NCBI RefSeq assembly: GCF_000092865.1
Contig: NC_014151.1
Location: forward strand, 4,030,001 to 4,094,000
Source: Cellulomonas flavigena DSM 20109
GTDB lineage: Bacteria; Actinomycetota; Actinomycetes; Actinomycetales; Cellulomonadaceae
Direction: 5' to 3'
DNA length: 64,000 nt
Shown: one piece after another, positions 60,138 to 64,000 of the stretch
How positions within the stretch are numbered: position 1 is the stretch's first letter
Layout: each line of letters begins with the position of its first letter
Program-made: the position numbers and the translations under genes
Notes under the pieces: generated by a model
Told to the model about the DNA's origin: nothing
The model's database searches: none
Seen by the model: the letters and a program-made list of their open reading frames with translations, nothing else

Positions 60138-61228
60138 CCTCCATCCGCGTCGCCATCGTCGGCGTCGGCAACTGCGCCGCATCGCTGGTCCAGGGCGTGC
60201 ACTACTACCGGGACGCCGACCCGGCGGGCAAGGTCCCGGGACTCATGCACGTGCAGTTCGGTGACTACCACGTGCGGGACATCGAGTTCGTGGCCGCGTT
60301 CGACGTGGACGCCAAGAAGGTCGGGTTCGACCTGTCGGAGGCGATCTTCAACTCCGAGAACAACACCATCAAGATCTCCGACGTCCCGCCGCTGGGCGTC
60401 ACGGTGTCGCGCGGTCACACGCTCGACGGCATCGGCAAGTACTACGCGCAGACGATCGAGGAGTCGGACGCCGAGCCCGTCGACGTCGTCCAGACGCTGA
60501 AGGACACGCAGGCCGACGTCCTCGTCTGCTACCTGCCCGTCGGCTCCGAGGCCGCCGCGAAGTACTACGCGCAGTGCGCGATCGACGCGGGCGTCGCCTT
60601 CGTCAACGCCCTGCCGGTGTTCATCGCGTCCGACCCGGAGTGGGCCGCGAAGTTCGAGGCCGCGGGTGTGCCGATCGTCGGTGACGACATCAAGTCGCAG
60701 GTCGGCGCGACCATCACGCACCGCGTGCTCGCGCGCCTCTTCGAGGACCGCGGCGTCATCCTGGACCGCACGTACCAGCTGAACGTCGGCGGCAACATGG
60801 ACTTCAAGAACATGCTCGAGCGCGAGCGCCTGGAGTCCAAGAAGCTCTCGAAGACGCAGGCCGTCACGTCGAACCTCGAGGACGGTCCGCTGGCCGGCAA
60901 GAAGGAGGACCGCAACGTCCACATCGGCCCGTCGGACTACGTCGCGTGGCTCGACGACCGCAAGTGGGCGTACGTGCGCCTCGAGGGCCGCGCGTTCGGC
61001 GAGGTGCCCCTGAGCCTGGAGTACAAGCTCGAGGTCTGGGACTCCCCGAACTCCGCGGGCATCATCATCGACGCGCTGCGCGCCGCGAAGATCGCGAAGG
61101 ACCGCGGCATCGGCGGCCCGATCCTGTCGGCGTCGACGTACTTCATGAAGTCCCCGCCGGTGCAGATGGAGGACCAGAAGGGCCGCGCCCAGGTCGAGGC
61201 CTTCATCCGCGGCGAGCTCGAGCGCTGA
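60134..61228 (+). CDS. ino1: Inositol-3-phosphate synthase
   Basis: 364 aa, the actinobacterial size. It converts glucose-6-phosphate to 1L-myo-inositol-1-phosphate, the first step to phosphatidylinositol and mycothiol. The NAD fold is [16 protein letters not shown]; further core segments are [31 protein letters not shown] and [13 protein letters not shown]. The mycothiol link matters because the arsenate reductases in the island may draw on mycothiol. Confidence 0.95.
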   Translation: MTSIRVAIVGVGNCAASLVQGVHYYRDADPAGKVPGLMHVQFGDYHVRDIEFVAAFDVDAKKVGFDLSEAIFNSENNTIKISDVPPLGVTVSRGHTLDGIGKYYAQTIEESDAEPVDVVQTLKDTQADVLVCYLPVGSEAAAKYYAQCAIDAGVAFVNALPVFIASDPEWAAKFEAAGVPIVGDDIKSQVGATITHRVLARLFEDRGVILDRTYQLNVGGNMDFKNMLERERLESKKLSKTQAVTSNLEDGPLAGKKEDRNVHIGPSDYVAWLDDRKWAYVRLEGRAFGEVPLSLEYKLEVWDSPNSAGIIIDALRAAKIAKDRGIGGPILSASTYFMKSPPVQMEDQKGRAQVEAFIRGELER

Positions 61229-61243
61229 CCCGAGCTCCCCGCT

Positions 61244-61290
61244 GAGCGTGAAGCGTTGTTGCCGGATCCCGGCAGCAACGCTTCACGCTC
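61244..61290. terminator. Long intrinsic-type terminator after ino1
   Basis: A 22-bp stem with a single G-U pair and an ATC loop (61266-61268), followed by TTCT. It lies between the converging ino1 and 61312 genes and can serve both. Confidence 0.85.
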
Positions 61291-61311
61291 TTCTGCGAGG
61301 CGGCTCCCCGG

Positions 61312-62664
61312 CTAGCCCGCGAGGATCGTGGAGGTGGTGGCCGAGATCCACTGCTCCCCGGCGGCGAGGCCGTCGGACGACGGGGGGCTCGCGATCTGCG
61401 TCGTGGTGCCCGTCGCCACGTCGTAGGTCAGGACCCGGAGCGGGCCGCCCCCGCCGGAGCACGCGTCGCCGACGGTGAGGAGGACGACGTCCCCGGCGAC
61501 CTGCTGTACCCGCACCGAGGCCTCACCGGCCGGGATGCCCTCGGCCGGGAACGGCAGGTCCTGCAGCGTGCCCGCCATCGGGTCGAGCAGACCCCACCCG
61601 CGGGTGCACTCGACGTCGAAGGTGTGCTGCACCACCAGGCGGCCGTCCCCGATCCGCCCGCCGCTGCTGTACGGGAGGGTGCTGGCGGGCAGGTCGAGCG
61701 GCACGCCGGCGGCACGCGGGTCGTCCGCGTCGAACCGGAGCACCTCGGAGACGGCCGGCGCGCTCTCCTCCCAGCCCAGGCACGTCACCAGGAGACCGGA
61801 TGCCTCCCACGCCAGCACGTGGCAGTCCTCGGACGGCGTGACCAGGTCGGTGACCTGGCCCGACGTCACGTCGACGGTGGCGAGCGACCCGTCGACCGTC
61901 CCGGCGACCCGCGTGCCGGCCGGGTCCAGGACGGGACCGCGGACGAACGGCAGCTCACGGACCACGGTCGTACCGTCGTACACGGCCAGCCCGGCCTCCA
62001 GCTCGCCGACCCACACGTCGAGCCCTGCCGACGTCGTCCCCACGCGCACCTCCATGCCCGCGAGCTCCGTGAGCGCTGTGATCTCGCCCGTGAGCAGGTC
62101 GAGGCGCGCGGCGGTCCGCTCGCCGTCCTCGTCCACGCTCACCGTGGCCTCGGTGGTGCCGGCCTCCCAGCCGACCAGGTCGACGGTCGGGCCCAGCGGC
62201 AGGTCGAGCACGCGGTACCGGGTGCCGTCGGGCGCCACTGCGTCCACGACGTTCGCGGACGCCTCCGGCATCCCGTCGCCGCTCTCGGAGAGGGCGACCG
62301 GCCGCTGCACCGTCAGCACCCACCCCGGGGTCGCCGTCTCGAGGGTCCCGGGCGGCATGACGAGGGCGGGCTCGAGACCCGGTGCGTCGGGCGCGGCGTC
62401 GGACGTCGGCCCCGCCGACGGCTCGGGCGTGGGCGACGTCGACTCCGCGGGCTGCGGGGTCCCGTCACGCGCCAGACCGAGCCACCCCCCGGCGCCGAGG
62501 ACGAGGACGAGCGCGCTCACGCCGAGCACCTCGGCCGCGTGGCGGCGACGGCGGCGGCGGCGGATACCTGTCAGCAGCGCGTCGTGCCGCGCGTCGTCGA
62601 GCGTGGTCCCGGCCTCGCCGAGGGCCCGGTGGGTGCGGGCGAGCAGGTCGTGCACGTCGGTCAT
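61312..62664 (-). CDS. Membrane-anchored propeller-like protein coupled to an ECF sigma factor
   Basis: 450 aa, start overlapping the sigma-factor stop (ATGA). A cytoplasmic part (1-40, helical, Arg-rich end) and one span (about 42-62) precede a Ser/Thr/Pro linker. The exported region of repeated beta strands (about 100-450) has blades such as DVWVGELEAGLAVYDG and ATVDVTSGQVTDLV. It could be an anti-sigma factor or a sigma-controlled sensor. No ZAS motif is visible. Confidence 0.6.
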   Translation of the reverse strand: MTDVHDLLARTHRALGEAGTTLDDARHDALLTGIRRRRRRRHAAEVLGVSALVLVLGAGGWLGLARDGTPQPAESTSPTPEPSAGPTSDAAPDAPGLEPALVMPPGTLETATPGWVLTVQRPVALSESGDGMPEASANVVDAVAPDGTRYRVLDLPLGPTVDLVGWEAGTTEATVSVDEDGERTAARLDLLTGEITALTELAGMEVRVGTTSAGLDVWVGELEAGLAVYDGTTVVRELPFVRGPVLDPAGTRVAGTVDGSLATVDVTSGQVTDLVTPSEDCHVLAWEASGLLVTCLGWEESAPAVSEVLRFDADDPRAAGVPLDLPASTLPYSSGGRIGDGRLVVQHTFDVECTRGWGLLDPMAGTLQDLPFPAEGIPAGEASVRVQQVAGDVVLLTVGDACSGGGGPLRVLTYDVATGTTTQIASPPSSDGLAAGEQWISATTSTILAG

Positions 62665-63221
62665 CGCTCCACCTCCGTCGTGGCGCCACCCCGGGGGTGG
62701 ACGGGCAGGGTCTCGTGGTCGGCGTCCGTGACGCCGCCGAGGAGGGCGTCGAGACGTGCGACGCCGTCGGCCGTGTAGCGCTTGACGGCGCCGTCGCTGA
62801 TGCCGAGGAGGCCCGCGGTCTCCCGCACGCTGAGGTCCTCGAGGTGCCGCAGCACCACGCACGCGCGCTCCCGCGCGGTCAGGCCCGCGAGCGCGCGCAG
62901 CACGTCGGTGGGCAGGTGGTGCCCCTCGACGCCCGGCACGGTCGACGGTGCGAACGACGCCACGCGCCCCACGGCGGTGCGCTCGCGCCCGCGCCGGCGG
63001 GCGACGTCGATGCTGCGGGTCGCGACCGCTCGGCGGACGTACTGCTCGGCCTCCGCCAGCGTCGAGAACCGCGCCCGGCTGGAGAACGTCGCCATGAGCG
63101 CGTCCTGCAGCAGGTCCTGCGCGTCCTCGCGCGACCCGCACACGAGGGCGGCCCAGCCGACGAGCGTGCTGTACCTCTCGTGCACGAGCTGCTCGAGCAG
63201 CCTCTCCCACGGTCTCGCCAC
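62661..63221 (-). CDS. RNA polymerase sigma factor, ECF type (SigE-like subgroup)
   Basis: 186 aa from GTG 63221 with GAGAGG upstream. Region 2 has ALVCGSREDAQDLLQDALM and AEQYVRRAVATRSIDVARR. Region 4 has LTARERACVVLRHLEDLSVR and ETAGLLGISDGAVKRYTADG. It directs RNA polymerase to a special set of promoters. The coupled membrane protein is probably its regulator. Confidence 0.88.
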   Translation of the reverse strand: MARPWERLLEQLVHERYSTLVGWAALVCGSREDAQDLLQDALMATFSSRARFSTLAEAEQYVRRAVATRSIDVARRRGRERTAVGRVASFAPSTVPGVEGHHLPTDVLRALAGLTARERACVVLRHLEDLSVRETAGLLGISDGAVKRYTADGVARLDALLGGVTDADHETLPVHPRGGATTEVER

Positions 63222-63355
63222 GTGCGTTCCTCTCGTCCGGCTGTCGAGGAGGAGAACGCACGGGGGTCCGGTTCGGTTGGGTTCGTCCCTCCCGGCCCCC
63301 GTGCGCCCGCCTCCGCCGCCGCCACGGGACGGTCGTGGGTCCGTCGCGGCCGGTG

Positions 63356-64000
63356 TCAGCCGCGTTCGACCACCCAGACGGGCGCCAGCCCGAGCTCGTC
63401 GCCGACCACGGGCCCCACGAGGCGGGCCGCGCCGGTCGCCTCGTCCACGAGCCACCACTGGTCGCCCACCCACTCGTAGCACTGCGCTCCCGTGCGCAGC
63501 AGCAGGCCTGTGCTCGCGGCGTGGACCTCGCACACGTCGCCGCCGAGGTCCTGCGCCGGTACCACCGGGCGCACGTCGCCCCCGTCCCAGAGGTAGGCAC
63601 CGCCGACGCAGACGTCGTAGCAGCTGTCGGGCGTGCTGGACAGCTGCGGGTACGCCGTCGTGACGAGGACACCGTCGCGGACGTGCGCGCCGGCCGCCGG
63701 GACCACGCCGTCGGCGCGCAGCGTGGTCAGCGTCTGCGCGGGACCACCCGTCGCGTCGAGGCGGACGACCTGGCCGTCGTGCTCGTCGTAGTTCCAGCGC
63801 TCCTCGAGCGGCTCGGGCGGTGTGTCGACGCACGCGGCCATGACCCCGGTCGCGTCGATCCAGTCGACGATGTCGCACGACTGGCCCGCGGGGGACGGCA
63901 CGGCGGTGTGCCGGCCCGTCGCGACGTCGAGGGCCTCGATCGGCTCCCCGGACGGGCGGCCCAGGATCGTGCGGCCGTCGGGCGAGACGACGGCGCGGTC
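63356..64000 (-). CDS. Secreted or membrane propeller-like protein, C-terminal part (runs off window)
   Basis: The frame is open from the window edge to the stop at 63356; the N-terminus lies beyond 64000. The last about 214 residues show beta-strand repeats with VSPDGRTILG at the top of a blade, ALDVATGRHTAV, VVRLDATGGPAQTL and paired Cys. It resembles the exported region of the 61312 gene. Partner or substrate unknown. Confidence 0.6.
   Translation of the reverse strand, partial: DRAVVSPDGRTILGRPSGEPIEALDVATGRHTAVPSPAGQSCDIVDWIDATGVMAACVDTPPEPLEERWNYDEHDGQVVRLDATGGPAQTLTTLRADGVVPAAGAHVRDGVLVTTAYPQLSSTPDSCYDVCVGGAYLWDGGDVRPVVPAQDLGGDVCEVHAASTGLLLRTGAQCYEWVGDQWWLVDEATGAARLVGPVVGDELGLAPVWVVERG

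Noticed and set aside
1..64000. CRISPR arrays, tRNA or rRNA genes
   Set aside because: I saw no regularly spaced repeats, cloverleaf-type sequences or rRNA signatures; a tRNA scan would be decisive.

Overview
The window is high-GC DNA from an actinobacterium, most likely a Micrococcales member such as Cellulomonas. The evidence is overall composition, the gene order rpsF-ssb-rpsR-rplI with dnaB nearby, an actinobacterial-type inositol-3-phosphate synthase, a PASTA-tailed class A PBP, and arsenate reductases of the type that normally use mycothiol. The genus is an inference; no rRNA or tRNA gene was found.

The window falls into two parts. About 1-42.2 kb is an accessory island made of metal-resistance and envelope modules separated by insertion sequences. 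About 42.4-64 kb is core chromosome.

Island, left to right. 0.25-2.1 kb: an inositol-monophosphatase-like protein lacking metal ligands, and an aldo/keto reductase. 2.4-3.6 kb: a complete IS3-family element with a 3-bp target duplication, inserted at the 5' end of a nuclease-fold-like gene that is followed by an AlbA_2/Schlafen-type gene. 6.5-15.6 kb: an arsenic cluster with arsC, trxB, trxA, acr3, an arsR-arsC fusion, a second arsC, arsN1-like, an arsO-like flavoprotein, two arsR genes, an arsP-like permease and a small redox protein. Copies of one ArsR-operator-like repeat lie at both ends. 15.7-20.0 kb: a frameshifted IS256 element, a merR-merA pair with a MerR-type promoter, and nested IS110/IS256 remnants. 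20.1-26.5 kb: a copper module with a CsoR operator, a CPD-motif P1B ATPase, a DUF2933 protein, copZ, a 51-aa protein, copA and csoR. 26.7-40.5 kb: an envelope/redox module with DUF305 lipoprotein, Cys-rich peptide, TlpA-like, CcdA-like, glutaredoxin-like, response regulator, decayed SHOCT gene, Lgt homologue, EtfBA, DUF3105, FprA-like reductase, NapH-like polyferredoxin, Met/His-rich protein and beta-propeller lipoprotein. 40.6-42.2 kb: IS5 and integrase scars and an IS481 element.

Most transcription units of the 26.7-40.5 kb module carry, usually 70-90 bp before the first start codon, a pair of similar 11-bp units in tandem. This is the spacing expected for an OmpR/PhoB-type regulator. The module encodes exactly one such regulator and no histidine kinase. 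The most interesting proposal here is that these genes form one regulon that delivers thiol and low-potential electrons to the envelope and handles metal there, next to the CsoR-controlled copper exporters.

Core region: dnaB carries two inteins, the second with a degenerate homing endonuclease. It is followed by a MATE transporter, small membrane proteins, a very large secreted protein combining transglycosylase-like, golvesin-like and SGNH domains, two secreted peptidoglycan-binding-like proteins, rplI-rpsR-ssb-rpsF, ponA, a padR-ino1 operon with a clear palindromic operator, and an ECF sigma factor coupled to a membrane-anchored propeller-like protein. The last gene runs off the window.
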